Shown here: positions 28,539 through 36,639 of the stretch, piece by piece
How positions within the stretch are numbered: the first letter of the stretch is position 1
Layout of the letters: each line of letters starts with the position of its first letter
Source of the DNA: an uncultured beta proteobacterium
Lineage (GTDB): Bacteria > Pseudomonadota > Gammaproteobacteria > Burkholderiales > Burkholderiaceae
Assembly (NCBI GenBank): GCA_903846025.1
Contig: CAIMZP010000043.1
Coordinates: forward strand, 1 to 37,823
Length of the DNA stretch: 37,823 nt
Reading direction: 5' to 3'
Position numbers and translations under genes: made by a program
The notes under the pieces: model-generated
Seen by the model: the letters and a program-made list of their open reading frames with translations, nothing else
What the model was told of the DNA's origin: nothing
The model's database searches: none

Positions 28539-28985
28539 TTACTGGGATAGCTTTCTTGCTTCTTGTATTTGTGAGATGAAAAATTGCTCAAAAGAGATGG
28601 CGAGAAAAGTCATCATTACGCCGGCACCGAGCACTAGAGAAAAGATGACTGTCAGTACTACTGGCCAACCTGATTTTGTGGCGCGATTTAACTCGAGACT
28701 AGGATTAAATTGGGCATCCCATTTTTCATCTGCACGCAAACCAAAAGTAATAGTGGTGAGCCAACTTGCTTCCATTGCAATAAATCCAAATGTAATTAAG
28801 ACCCAGCCAGGAGCTGAATGAAAGTGGGATTGCTTGAGGAGTTGCCAGCCAACAATGCCACCAATAAAGGCAATTAATTGCGCCCATGCCCAAAAAGATT
28901 TTAAGCCTTGCAAATAGAAGCAGTTCAGTCCAGTGCCTGGAAAAAATAATCCCAGAGCGCAAAAAAGAAGCTTATAGTTTTTCAT
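28539..28985 (-). CDS. small membrane protein, unknown function
   Basis: A 148-aa protein I do not recognise beyond its membrane character. Four hydrophobic segments are visible at about residues 4-25, 31-50, 60-82 and 110-134. The first contains GLFFPGTGLNCFYLQGLKSFWAW, loosely like the TM2-domain pattern (Gly-rich turn, then Phe-Tyr-Leu-Gly). Between the third and fourth helices lies a soluble loop (ADEKWDAQFNPSLELN). It is convergent with the acyl-CoA dehydrogenase gene and lies 45 bases downstream of the META-domain lipoprotein on the same strand, so the two could be co-transcribed. No functional link can be given. Confidence 0.75.
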   Translation of the reverse strand: MKNYKLLFCALGLFFPGTGLNCFYLQGLKSFWAWAQLIAFIGGIVGWQLLKQSHFHSAPGWVLITFGFIAMEASWLTTITFGLRADEKWDAQFNPSLELNRATKSGWPVVLTVIFSLVLGAGVMMTFLAISFEQFFISQIQEARKLSQ

Positions 28986-29030
28986 GCAGACTTTCGGTAG
29001 TTAATGTAAAGATTGGTGTAATTAAACACC

Positions 29031-29585
29031 TTACTTTGTATTTGTGGGGCGCTGTATAAAACTCAATACCTCACGATCAGTACCAATCATGAGCAGTTGA
29101 TCTCCATTGCGGACAATGCTACGGTAATCGTTGAGTTCGTACAGAAAATCGTTTTCTAATTCCATGCGTTGTGGGCTACAGGCCATCTTGGTGCTGGTAA
29201 TCTGCTCCAAGGTGAAGCCACGAACATCTTCATTGAGTTTGGCGGTAAATCGATTGCAGCTTGTAGATCCACTTAAGCGCTCACCATTGACATCAAATTG
29301 AATTTGAATGGGGTTGCTCGCTTCCCCTTGAGGTATTTGCCGTGGGCGCACTTCGCCCATGGGATTGGGTGCTAAATTCCAGCGAACTAATTCCCATTTA
29401 GTGTTGCGTAACTCACTACTTGGCGGGCTGGTCTTAGCATTGCATGGGGGAATAACGTTCGCGCAGGCCGTTAAAAGACCTAAGCCGAGACATGAAAAGG
29501 CGAGAAATGCCTTATTTAAAGCTAGTTTCTGTGGCCTTAAAGACACTTTTTTAATGGTCATATTCTTATAAGTAGTTGTTATCAT
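29031..29585 (-). CDS. META-domain lipoprotein
   Basis: An exported protein of up to 184 aa with a lipobox LLTAC (Cys41 from the first ATG). Residues about 63-178 form a META/HslJ-like domain: NTKWELVRWN, the central SGSTSCNRFTAKL motif and FTLEQITSTKMACSPQRMELENDF are the family hallmarks, with a conserved cysteine pair. HslJ-type proteins are linked to heat or drug stress in E. coli, but the mechanism is unclear. The start may instead be the ATG at 29561, which gives a more usual signal peptide (MTIKKVSLRPQKL then the hydrophobic core); the first ATG has no ribosome binding site. Confidence 0.85.
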   Translation of the reverse strand: MITTTYKNMTIKKVSLRPQKLALNKAFLAFSCLGLGLLTACANVIPPCNAKTSPPSSELRNTKWELVRWNLAPNPMGEVRPRQIPQGEASNPIQIQFDVNGERLSGSTSCNRFTAKLNEDVRGFTLEQITSTKMACSPQRMELENDFLYELNDYRSIVRNGDQLLMIGTDREVLSFIQRPTNTK

Positions 29586-29652
29586 TAAACAAATTAAGTA
29601 CTATCAGCTGCTATTCTACTAATTAGGCTAATAGACTGGGTTCTTAAAAAGG

Positions 29653-29681
29653 TGGATGAAGTAGGGGTTTTCGTCTAGAAT
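29653..29681 (+). promoter_or_regulatory. candidate promoter of the rpsP operon
   Basis: TGGATG (29653-29658, weak -35), a 17-base spacer, and TAGAAT (29676-29681, 5 of 6 to the -10 consensus). The transcript would start near 29688, leaving a leader of about 120 bases before rpsP. Confidence 0.38.
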
Positions 29682-29765
29682 ATGAGGTTTTCCGCTATAC
29701 CGTGCATTTGTTTTGTTAATTTGCTCAGTTAGCTGGAGCCCAAAGTTTTTGTTGAAATTTCATTG

Positions 29766-29779
29766 GGTTGTAATCAACC
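29766..29779 (+). other. small hairpin in the rpsP leader
   Basis: GGTTG (29766-29770) pairs with CAACC (29775-29779) over a TAAT loop and is followed by TGTTTTCATTTT. It lies 30 bases before the rpsP ATG. It could act as a weak attenuator or be fortuitous. Confidence 0.28.
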
Positions 29780-29809
29780 TGTTTTCATTTTAGATTTTAA
29801 GGAATAAGT

Positions 29810-30055
29810 ATGGTCGTCATTCGACTGGCACGCGGCGGCTCTAAGAAGCGCCCTTTTTATAGCATCGTTGCTACAGACAAGCGCAATCGTCGCGACTCGA
29901 ATTTTATCGAGCGCATTGGTTACTTCAATCCACAGGCAGCCGAGTCAGAGCAAGCAATGCGCATCGCTCAAGACCGTTTGACTTACTGGACTGGTGTTGG
30001 AGCGCAAGTTTCTCCAACCGTTGTTCGTTTAATCAAAAATAATCCTGCGGTTTAA
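29810..30055 (+). CDS. rpsP: 30S ribosomal protein S16
   Basis: Essential small-subunit assembly protein, 81 aa. [23 protein letters not shown] is the S16 signature and IERIGYFNP follows at residues 34-42. AAGGA eight bases before the ATG is a good Shine-Dalgarno site. It heads the rpsP-rimM-trmD-rplS operon, conserved in Proteobacteria. A strong hairpin follows the stop codon. Confidence 0.98.
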   Translation: MVVIRLARGGSKKRPFYSIVATDKRNRRDSNFIERIGYFNPQAAESEQAMRIAQDRLTYWTGVGAQVSPTVVRLIKNNPAV

Positions 30056-30064
30056 AGACTCATC

Positions 30065-30099
30065 GCAAAAGACTTTATCTTGATGAGAAAGTCTTTTGC
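30065..30099 (+). other. 12-bp perfect hairpin between rpsP and rimM
   Basis: GCAAAAGACTTT (30065-30076) pairs perfectly with AAAGTCTTTTGC (30088-30099) over an 11-base loop. No U-run follows, so it is not a standard terminator. The flanking CTCATC (30059-30064) can pair with GATGAG (30082-30087) in the loop, an arrangement that cannot coexist with the main stem. It begins 9 bases after the rpsP stop. Likely roles are 3'-end protection, processing or lowering rimM expression. Confidence 0.6.
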
Positions 30100-30147
30100 A
30101 GCAGGAATTATCAGTAGTGTTATTTGGGGAAAGTGGGTGTCTTCATT

Positions 30148-30711
30148 ATGAGTACACCTTCCCTTGATGATTTGATTGAGCTCGGCGCTATCCAAGATGC
30201 CCAAGGTCTACAGGGCCAACTCAAGGTTCGCACCCACTCTTCAGATCCCGTAACCCTCTTATCCAGCAAAGAAATTTGGTTATCCCTCATTCCACGTCGG
30301 AGTGCTGGTGTTGCTGCATCTATTGAGCAAGCGTCTTTGCAGCTTTACAAGGTGAAGCAGGCCAAAATGCACAGCGGAACAGTTGTAATGGCCTTGGATG
30401 GCATTACTGACCGCGATCAAGCGGAGGCCTTGAAAGGTGCGCGGATATTGGTAGGACGGGATGCATTTCCAAAGGCGGAAAGTGATAGCTATTACTGGGT
30501 TGATCTGATTGGCTGTAAGGCTGTTAACCTCCAGGGTGAAAGTCTTGGAACAGTGATTGATCTGACTGACAATGGTGCTCATGGCGTCATTGTTCTTGGT
30601 GACCCCCAATCTCGTGACATTAAACAACTTATTCCCTTTGTTAAAGAGGTCGTTCAGAATGTCGACCTATCAAATCAATTGATTACCTTGGATTGGCAAG
30701 CTGATTGGTAG
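30148..30711 (+). CDS. rimM: ribosome maturation factor RimM
   Basis: 16S rRNA processing protein that helps assemble the 30S head and binds S19. The 187-aa product has the N-terminal RimM fold (LIELGAIQDAQGLQGQLKVRTHSSDP, then ALKGARILVGRDAFP) and the C-terminal PRC-barrel-like domain (YYWVDLIGCKAVNLQGESLGTVIDLTDNGAHGV, LIPFV). I chose ATG 30148; an in-frame TTG at 30124 would add eight residues (MGKVGVFI) not expected in the family. It lies 92 bases after rpsP and 42 before trmD, in the conserved operon order. Confidence 0.94.
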   Translation: MSTPSLDDLIELGAIQDAQGLQGQLKVRTHSSDPVTLLSSKEIWLSLIPRRSAGVAASIEQASLQLYKVKQAKMHSGTVVMALDGITDRDQAEALKGARILVGRDAFPKAESDSYYWVDLIGCKAVNLQGESLGTVIDLTDNGAHGVIVLGDPQSRDIKQLIPFVKEVVQNVDLSNQLITLDWQADW

Positions 30712-30753
30712 ATTAATTAGCCCAACGACCTTGTTATCCGTATATATCTCACC

Positions 30754-31500
30754 ATGCGCTTTGATGTAGTTACTTTATTTCCTGAAATGTTCACTGCTTT
30801 AACGCAGTGGGGCATTACTGGGCGCGCATGTGAGCAAAAGCTAGCCAGCGTGAACGTATGGAATCCTCGTGATTTTTGTCCTGATCCCCGCAAAACGGTT
30901 GATGATCGTGCTTACGGTGGTGGGCCAGGTATGGTGATGATGGCAAAACCTCTGGAAGACACGCTTGCCGCAGTGAAAGCAGCACATGAGTCCCAAGATA
31001 TTGCCTCAGGGCCGATTTGTCTTTTGGCGCCTCAAGGTGAAGTCTTTTCACAAAAGATAGCTACAGATATCCTTAGTTACGGTAATTTAACCTTTATTTG
31101 TGGCCGATATGAGGCTGTAGACCAGCGGTTTGTTGACCGAAATATCAATTTACAACTTTCAATCGGTGATTTTGTAGTTTCTGGAGGTGAATTGCCTGCT
31201 ATGACCATGATGGATGCGGTCATTCGATTGATTCCTGGCGCTCTCGGCGATGGAGAGTCGGCCGTTCAGGATAGCTTTATAAATGGCCTTTTAGACTACC
31301 CGCATTACACCCGCCCAGAAATATATGAAAATTTATCGGTGCCGGACGTGCTTTTAGGCGGACATCACGCTAAAATAGCGGATTGGCGTCGGCAGAAGTC
31401 TTTAGAGCTGACGTTAAGGCTAAGGCCTGATTTGATTAAATCAGCCAGAGCCAATGGGTTGCTAAGCCGAGAAGATGAGCAATTTCTTCGCACACTATGA
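30754..31500 (+). CDS. trmD: tRNA (guanine37-N1)-methyltransferase
   Basis: SPOUT-family methyltransferase (248 aa) that forms m1G37 next to the anticodon and prevents +1 frameshifting. MRFDVVTLFPEMF at the N-terminus, DDRAYGGGPGMVMMA at about 50-64, the trefoil-knot SAM site with CGRYEAVDQR and SIGDFVVSGGELPAM at about 115-150, and the C-terminal GHHAKIADWRRQKSLELT are intact. It lies in the rpsP operon. No Shine-Dalgarno site is seen; TATATA ends 7 bases before the ATG and might be a secondary promoter. Confidence 0.97.
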   Translation: MRFDVVTLFPEMFTALTQWGITGRACEQKLASVNVWNPRDFCPDPRKTVDDRAYGGGPGMVMMAKPLEDTLAAVKAAHESQDIASGPICLLAPQGEVFSQKIATDILSYGNLTFICGRYEAVDQRFVDRNINLQLSIGDFVVSGGELPAMTMMDAVIRLIPGALGDGESAVQDSFINGLLDYPHYTRPEIYENLSVPDVLLGGHHAKIADWRRQKSLELTLRLRPDLIKSARANGLLSREDEQFLRTL

Positions 31501-31627
31501 TTAATCTTAGTGTTGAATTAAAAGCTGATATTTTGGGTTTAGTGAAATGGTTTTAACTGCATCCTCTGTCTGGTCCGCTGATGAATGTCTCGGGATTAAA
31601 CGCTGACAAGATGTTTAAGGATTAATA

Positions 31628-32026
31628 ATGAATTTGATCGAAAAAATTGAGCAAGAAGAAATTGCTCGCTTAAGCATTAACAAAACTCTTCCGAGTTTTG
31701 CACCTGGCGACACAGTAGTCGTTGGCGTAAACGTTGTTGAAGGTACACGTAAGCGTACCCAGGCGTTTGAAGGCGTTGTGATTGCCAAACGCAATCGTGG
31801 ATTGAACTCCAGCTTTATCGTTCGCAAGATTTCATCTGGCGAAGGTGTAGAGCGCACATTCCAAACTTACTCACCATTGATCGCTAGCATTGAAGTTAAG
31901 CGTCGCGGTGATGTGCGTCGCGCGAAGTTGTACTACTTGCGTGATCGTTCAGGTAAGTCTGCTCGCATTAAAGAGAAGCTTCCTGCACGTAAGGTAAAAG
32001 TAGCAGTTGCTCCGGCCGCTGAATAA
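31628..32026 (+). CDS. rplS: 50S ribosomal protein L19
   Basis: Large-subunit protein at the 30S-50S interface, 132 aa. [33 protein letters not shown] and [15 protein letters not shown] are L19 signatures; [19 protein letters not shown] lies near the C-terminus, followed by an Ala/Val/Lys tail longer than in E. coli. AAGGA lies about 6 bases before ATG. It is the last gene of the rpsP operon, separated from trmD by 127 bases, and a terminator follows 19 bases after the stop. Confidence 0.98.
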   Translation: MNLIEKIEQEEIARLSINKTLPSFAPGDTVVVGVNVVEGTRKRTQAFEGVVIAKRNRGLNSSFIVRKISSGEGVERTFQTYSPLIASIEVKRRGDVRRAKLYYLRDRSGKSARIKEKLPARKVKVAVAPAAE

Positions 32027-32045
32027 GCTTTGCTTTATTGCAAAT

Positions 32046-32072
32046 AAAAAGGCGGCCTAGGTCGCCTTTTTT
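32046..32072 (+). terminator. intrinsic terminator of the rpsP-rplS operon
   Basis: A5 then GGCG (32051-32054) pairs with CGCC (32063-32066), with further G-T and C-G pairs possible in the loop, followed by T6 (32067-32072). The flanking A/T tracts extend the stem. Confidence 0.85.
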
Positions 32073-32079
32073 CTTGGCC

Positions 32080-32085
32080 TAAAAT
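32080..32085 (+). promoter_or_regulatory. candidate nudL -10 element, leaderless geometry
   Basis: TAAAAT (32080-32085) lies exactly 6 bases before the first ATG of the Nudix gene, right after the rplS terminator. No Shine-Dalgarno site precedes that ATG and no good -35 is visible (it would overlap the terminator stem). Confidence 0.4.
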
Positions 32086-32091
32086 AGCACT

Positions 32092-32829
32092 ATGCCCAAG
32101 TATTTAAAACCAGAAGAACTACCAATGAACATCGCCGTCCCCTTGGGTTTCGACGCGCAAGCAGTCCCCATTCACGCAGTATGTGCAAATCAGGCGCAGG
32201 TTTCTCAAGCAGCTTTAAAGCCAATTCAATTAAAGCAGCGTTTTCTTAATCCGCCTATTTGGGAGCCAGAGATTACTGATGAGAATCGACACGTCATTGC
32301 GACAGATATTATTGCTAGGCGACAGGCTGCGGGTAAGGTTACGCGCGCAGCCGTATTAATACCCTTACTAATGAAGTCAGATGGCTTATCAGTGCTACTT
32401 ACCCAAAGGACCGATCATTTACATGATCATGCCGGTCAGATTAGCTTTCCTGGTGGACGCATGGATCCGGAGGATGCCAGTCCATATGAGACTGCTCTGA
32501 GAGAAAGTGAAGAGGAAATTGGTTTGGATCGAAGTAGCGTAGAGATTATTGGCCATTTACCTCAATATTTGACTGTTTCAGGTTACAGCGTAACGCCAGT
32601 AGTCGGTTTAGTAAAACCTCAGGCAGAATACGTATTGGATGCTTTTGAAGTAGCGGATGTTTTTGAAGTGCCCTTACATTTTTTAATGGACCCAGCAAAT
32701 CATCAGGTGCGGGTTTGGGAAAGTGGTCAAGGGAGCCGTCGTTTTTATTCAATGCCCTATGAAAATCGTTTTATCTGGGGCGCCACAGCCGGAATGTTGC
32801 GTAACCTTTATCATTTACTAAAAGTATGA
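32092..32829 (+). CDS. CoA pyrophosphatase (Nudix hydrolase, NudL type)
   Basis: Nudix hydrolase predicted to split coenzyme A into phosphopantetheine and 3',5'-ADP. The 245-aa protein has the UPF0035/NudL signature LLTQRTDHLHDHAGQISFPGG at about 102-122 running into the Nudix box (GGRMDPED...ALRESEEEIGL, with the extended spacing seen in E. coli NudL), then GYSVTPVVG. The N-terminal 60 residues carry no clear domain. ATG 32092 is the longest start and fits a leaderless transcript; ATG 32125 (MNIAVPLGF) has an AGAAGAA stretch before it and is an alternative. It overlaps the next gene by four bases. Confidence 0.9.
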   Translation: MPKYLKPEELPMNIAVPLGFDAQAVPIHAVCANQAQVSQAALKPIQLKQRFLNPPIWEPEITDENRHVIATDIIARRQAAGKVTRAAVLIPLLMKSDGLSVLLTQRTDHLHDHAGQISFPGGRMDPEDASPYETALRESEEEIGLDRSSVEIIGHLPQYLTVSGYSVTPVVGLVKPQAEYVLDAFEVADVFEVPLHFLMDPANHQVRVWESGQGSRRFYSMPYENRFIWGATAGMLRNLYHLLKV

Positions 32830-33785
32830 CTTTCTTCTCTATTCTCTTCGCCCTCATTGCTGAGCAATATCGCCCAGTGACTGCTAATCATTGGATTCGG
32901 CGCACTAGCTCTCGCTGGTTGGATTGGGTGGCCGGTGAGTTTGGCGGTAAGACTGAGGAAGGCGCAAGTCCAGTCGGTGCTCGTATGGCTTGTTTAGTGG
33001 CCTTTATTCTGCCTACATTCCTAGTCTTTGCGCTTTATGTTGTATTTATGGTCACCTACCCGATCTTAGGTTTTCTGTGGAATGTGTTGATTGCCTATTC
33101 GTTCTTTGGCTTTCGTCAGTTTAGTCATTCATTTACCTCAGTGCACCAAGCGATTGAGAATCACGATTTGCCTGCAGCGCGCTTAGCGTTGGAAGAGTGG
33201 TATGGCTCAGAGCTAGACGCATCAAATTTAACTGAAGCTGAAGTCATTTCTTTAGCTCTAGAGCGGGCAATTATCGGTTCACACCATCATGTATTTGGTG
33301 TGTTGTTTTGGTTCTTAATGCCAATGGGCCCTGCAGGTATAGTCCTCTATCGCTTGGCAGACACAGCAGCTCAGCGCTGGTCTGAAAAGGGCGACTTTAA
33401 TTTAAGTGAAGCGGCTCGCCATTTCTTTTATGTATTAGATTGGGTTCCTGCCCGCATTACTGCTATGGGTTTTGCCATTGTGGGTAATTTTGAAGGAGCC
33501 GTATATTCATGGCGTCACCTTACTGAAAAATGGTCCGATTCTCTTTCTGCGGTTATTTTGGCTTCTGGAAGTGGCGCCTTAGGTGTGCGCTTAGGTGAGC
33601 CCTTGTCTGAGCCCGATAGTGATGAAGCATTGCGTATGGCTGAAGCAGGTGAGTCGGCGGTCTATGAGGTGGGTCTTGAGCCTACTGAACGGTCAATGCG
33701 CTCAGCTATTGGCATGGTTTGGCGCTTGGTTATCGTTTGGATGGCTTTATTGCTAATGCTGACCATCGCTCTTTGGCTTGGCTGA
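32826..33785 (+). CDS. CobD/CbiB-like (AmpE-like) integral membrane protein
   Basis: A 319-aa membrane protein of the CobD/CbiB family. It starts MTFFSILFALIAEQYRP; hydrophobic segments lie at about 58-105, 155-178 and 296-318. The central region (HLTEKW, LASGSGALGVRLGEPL) resembles the CbiB family, in which the true enzyme attaches aminopropanol to cobyric acid. No other cobalamin genes are in the window, and family members in Betaproteobacteria are often annotated without a defined function, so a cobalamin role is not claimed. It overlaps nudL by four bases (ATGA) and its 3' end overlaps the convergent rsgA by 56 bases. Confidence 0.82.
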   Translation: MTFFSILFALIAEQYRPVTANHWIRRTSSRWLDWVAGEFGGKTEEGASPVGARMACLVAFILPTFLVFALYVVFMVTYPILGFLWNVLIAYSFFGFRQFSHSFTSVHQAIENHDLPAARLALEEWYGSELDASNLTEAEVISLALERAIIGSHHHVFGVLFWFLMPMGPAGIVLYRLADTAAQRWSEKGDFNLSEAARHFFYVLDWVPARITAMGFAIVGNFEGAVYSWRHLTEKWSDSLSAVILASGSGALGVRLGEPLSEPDSDEALRMAEAGESAVYEVGLEPTERSMRSAIGMVWRLVIVWMALLLMLTIALWLG

Positions 33786-34746
33786 TTCCCTGAAGCTGCG
33801 TGTCTGCTGTTTTTGAATCAGAGCGCAATTGTCTAAATAGCGCCAGCCTTTCTGGCGCTATTTCATTTCTGTCTACTGCTGCGCGTACTGCGCAATCGGG
33901 TTCTGACTCGTGGGCGCAATTATGAAAACGGCATTTCCCCATGAGGTCTTTAAACTCCCTGAAGGCATGCTCTAGTTCGCTCACAGACATGTGCGCTAAA
34001 CCAAACTCCTGAAATCCTGGCGAATCAATCAAAGCACCTAATTTGCCGCTAGAATCGCGACCCCAAGATTCAGGCAATTCAAAATAACGACAGGCAGTAG
34101 TAGTGTGCTTCCCCGTATCTAGCCGCACTGAATATTCCTGGGTAAGGGCTGCTGCGTTTGGCACCCAGGCATTGAGTAGGCTAGATTTACCCATGCCCGA
34201 TTGACCAACAAAGACAGAGACTTTTCCTTGTATGGCAGGCCGCAAAGCTTCAATCGAAACCGCATCAAATTTAGCGGACACTTCGGACACTGGGTATCCC
34301 ATGCGAGCATAAGGCGCTATGATTTTTCTGGCATGCTCCAAATTATCTTTGAGGTCACATTTATTTAATAAGATATGTAAGCCAATTTGATTGGCTTCTG
34401 CAGCAACCACAGCCCTGCCTAAAAGATCTGGCGAGAAGGCAGGTTGCGTAGCTAGCACCACAAGAATTTGATCGACGTTAGAAGCTATCAACTTACTTTT
34501 GAAGGCATCAGATCGGTAGAGTAGGTTTTCTCTAGGTTCAATCTGAATAATGCGCGCCTGATCTGCCGAAGTCATCTCTAGCAACATACGATCACCTACG
34601 GCGCCAATGTGCTGTTTAGCTGGCGTGCTTACCTGAATTAATTCTCCAACAGGAGATTCATTTCCGCGCTCGTCTTTCTCTAAGCGCTGCGCTAAATAAT
34701 GCCTGCCATAAGAGGCAGTTAGTAGCGCACGAAATTGCTCCATCAT
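33730..34746 (-). CDS. rsgA: ribosome small subunit-dependent GTPase A
   Basis: Circularly permuted GTPase (338 aa) that checks late 30S maturation. An N-terminal OB-fold (about 1-95) is followed by permuted G motifs: NKCDLKD (G4, about 143-149), then the P-loop GQSGMGKSSLLN (G1, about 205-216) and DSPGFQEFGL (G3, about 263-272). The C-terminal zinc-binding module has CRFHNCAHESEPDC. The gene starts three bases after the M48 protease stop codon, so the two form an operon, and its 3' end overlaps the convergent CobD/CbiB-like gene. Confidence 0.95.
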   Translation of the reverse strand: MMEQFRALLTASYGRHYLAQRLEKDERGNESPVGELIQVSTPAKQHIGAVGDRMLLEMTSADQARIIQIEPRENLLYRSDAFKSKLIASNVDQILVVLATQPAFSPDLLGRAVVAAEANQIGLHILLNKCDLKDNLEHARKIIAPYARMGYPVSEVSAKFDAVSIEALRPAIQGKVSVFVGQSGMGKSSLLNAWVPNAAALTQEYSVRLDTGKHTTTACRYFELPESWGRDSSGKLGALIDSPGFQEFGLAHMSVSELEHAFREFKDLMGKCRFHNCAHESEPDCAVRAAVDRNEIAPERLALFRQLRSDSKTADTQLQGISQAKERWSALAIKPSKR

Positions 34747-34749
34747 TAA

Positions 34750-36000
34750 TTAGGTAAAGCGCTTGAGGTTGGCAATACGCAATGGAGCAGGTGGGTGAGA
34801 GCTATAAAACGCGGTATAGATCGGATCAGGAGTTAAGGTCGATGCATTATCTTGATAGAGCTTAACCAAAGCTGAAATCAAATTTCCCGCTGAAGACTTG
34901 TCTGCTGCAAAACCATCGGCCTCATATTCATGTTTGCGTGATGCAAGACTGGAGAGGGGTGTAAAAAAGAAGCCAAACACGGGGGATACCAGCATGAATA
35001 GGGCTAAAGCGAGACCTCCGTTATATCCATTTGGGTTGGGCATAACACCTAAATCGCTATAGAACCAAGGCTGCGTACTAATCCAGCCCAAGAGAGCGAA
35101 TATGCCAAAGCTCAATGCAAAGGAGACCAGCAGGCGCTTGCGAATGTGATTGCACTTATAGTGACCAAGCTCATGGGCTAATACAGCCTCCACTTCGCCA
35201 GGATTCAGTTTTTCAATTAAGGTGTCAAAAAACACAATGCGCTTTGCTTTACCCATGCCAGCAAAAAAAGCATTCCCGTGCGCACTACGTTTGCTACCAT
35301 CCATCACAAATAAACCTTGGCTGGCAAAGTCACAACGTTTTAGTAATGCCTCTATTTGGACCTTGAGGGCGCCTTCTTCAAGAGCTTGAAATTTATTAAA
35401 AATAGGTGCAATAAAGCTTGGAAAAATCCATTGCATGAGCAAACTAAAGGCGGTGAGTACTCCCCAAGCCCAAAGCCACCAAAAATCTCCTGCTTGAGCC
35501 ATCAGGCTAAGAATAATCCAAAGGAGTGGAATTCCGATGGCTGCAGCAAGGCCAAGGCCTTTGAGCATATCGATAAAAAACAGTTTCTTACTCATTCTGT
35601 TAAAGCCAAAACGTTGTTCCAGATAAAACTGTTTGTACCAAGAAAAGGGTAAGTCAATTATTCCAGAAATGATCACGATTGAAGCAAGAAGGGTGATTTG
35701 CTGTGTGATCCCTTCACCCAATAATTGTAAGAGGACGATATTAAGAATCTGCAAGCCACCCAAGAGCGTAAAGGCAATGAGAATGATGGCACCCATACCG
35801 CTCTCTAAAATACCAAGCCGTAATTTAGCAATTGTGTAGTCAGCAGCTTTTTGATGGTCTAGCAAAGTGATTTGGTTCGAGAACTCCGTGGGGACGTTGT
35901 CGCGGTGCATGGCAACGTGACGAATTTGACGTTGGGACAACCAGTGGCGTAGACCAAAGCTGGCAATGAAGGCGATTAGAAAAATAATTGTGAAGGTCAT
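34750..36000 (-). CDS. M48-family membrane zinc metalloprotease (Ste24/CAAX protease-like)
   Basis: A 416-aa integral membrane protease of the M48A group. Several membrane segments lie at about 2-20, 65-105, 152-205 and 290-345. The zinc-binding motif HELGH is at 276-280 in [16 protein letters not shown], and the third-ligand glutamate motif EYEADGFAA lies near residue 360. [16 protein letters not shown] is typical of Ste24-like proteins. Bacterial members probably act in membrane protein quality control, while CAAX processing is the eukaryotic role; the substrate here is unknown. The start codon is 15 bases from the divergent orn ATG. Confidence 0.9.
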   Translation of the reverse strand: MTFTIIFLIAFIASFGLRHWLSQRQIRHVAMHRDNVPTEFSNQITLLDHQKAADYTIAKLRLGILESGMGAIILIAFTLLGGLQILNIVLLQLLGEGITQQITLLASIVIISGIIDLPFSWYKQFYLEQRFGFNRMSKKLFFIDMLKGLGLAAAIGIPLLWIILSLMAQAGDFWWLWAWGVLTAFSLLMQWIFPSFIAPIFNKFQALEEGALKVQIEALLKRCDFASQGLFVMDGSKRSAHGNAFFAGMGKAKRIVFFDTLIEKLNPGEVEAVLAHELGHYKCNHIRKRLLVSFALSFGIFALLGWISTQPWFYSDLGVMPNPNGYNGGLALALFMLVSPVFGFFFTPLSSLASRKHEYEADGFAADKSSAGNLISALVKLYQDNASTLTPDPIYTAFYSSHPPAPLRIANLKRFT

Positions 36001-36006
36001 GAGATC

Positions 36007-36012
36007 ATTATA
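36007..36012 (-). promoter_or_regulatory. candidate M48 protease -10 element, leaderless geometry
   Basis: A perfect TATAAT on the minus strand (36012-36007) lies exactly 6 bases before the M48 protease ATG, inside the 15-base gap to orn. No Shine-Dalgarno site is present. The -35 region would fall within orn codons and is weak. Confidence 0.48.
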
Positions 36013-36015
36013 GAT

Positions 36016-36603
36016 ATGAGCGAAAAAATAAATGCCCCTTCTACTAAGTCAGCACCAGCCAATGAACACCTGATTTGGGTGGATATGGAAATGTCAGGTT
36101 TAGACCCTGAAAAAGAACGAATCTTAGAAATTGCCATCATCGTGACTGATGCCTATCTCAATACGATCGCCACGGCCCCAGTTTGGGTAGTTCACCAGGA
36201 GGATGCCTTGCTTGATGCTATGGATGCCTGGAACAAGGGAACGCATGGCCGCTCTGGTCTGATTGATAAGGTGAAAACCTCTACGCAAGATGAGGCCACT
36301 GTCGAAGCGGAGTGTATTGCTTTTTTAAAGCAATACATTAAAGCTGGTATTGCACCTATGTGTGGCAATACGATTGGTCAGGATAGGCGGTTTATGGCCA
36401 AATATATGCCCAAGCTAGAGGCGTACTTTCATTACCGAAATATCGATGTTTCAACGCTAAAAGAGCTTTGCAAGCGCTGGCATCCAGAGCTGGTGAAGGG
36501 CTTTACCAAGAATCAAGCGCATACCGCATTGGCAGATATTGAAGAGTCCATCGAAGAGTTGAAGTACTACCGCGACAAGTTTATTGTTCCGCTACCGCAA
36601 TAG
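36016..36603 (+). CDS. orn: oligoribonuclease
   Basis: DEDDh 3'-5' exonuclease (195 aa) that degrades 2-5 nt RNAs and pGpG, and is essential in many Proteobacteria. D23 and E25 in [22 protein letters not shown] begin the active site; [16 protein letters not shown] (about 116-131) supplies the next acidic residue; [18 protein letters not shown] has the catalytic His and Asp. The N-terminal 15 residues extend beyond E. coli Orn. Its promoter must overlap the divergent M48 protease gene; CATTAT lies 4 bases before the ATG and TTGTGA further upstream. Confidence 0.96.
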   Translation: MSEKINAPSTKSAPANEHLIWVDMEMSGLDPEKERILEIAIIVTDAYLNTIATAPVWVVHQEDALLDAMDAWNKGTHGRSGLIDKVKTSTQDEATVEAECIAFLKQYIKAGIAPMCGNTIGQDRRFMAKYMPKLEAYFHYRNIDVSTLKELCKRWHPELVKGFTKNQAHTALADIEESIEELKYYRDKFIVPLPQ

Positions 36604-36639
36604 GGCGTATTTAAAAAAGCTCTACATAGACCTTTTCGC

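Noticed and set aside
29015..29030. GGTGT/ACACC hairpin between the two minus-strand genes as a terminator
   Set aside because: The stem is only 5 bp and the following bases on the minus strand are not a U-run; too weak to call.
30124..30147. TTG start extending RimM by eight residues
   Set aside because: The extra residues have no counterpart in the RimM family and ATG 30148 fits the expected N-terminus.
32826..33785. True adenosylcobinamide-phosphate synthase (CbiB) role
   Set aside because: No cobalamin pathway neighbours occur in the window and the homology seen is only to the broad family.
36604..36639. Terminator between orn and mogA
   Set aside because: A and T runs are present (AAAAAAGC and GCTTATTTTTT), but only about 4 bp of stem with a large loop can form.
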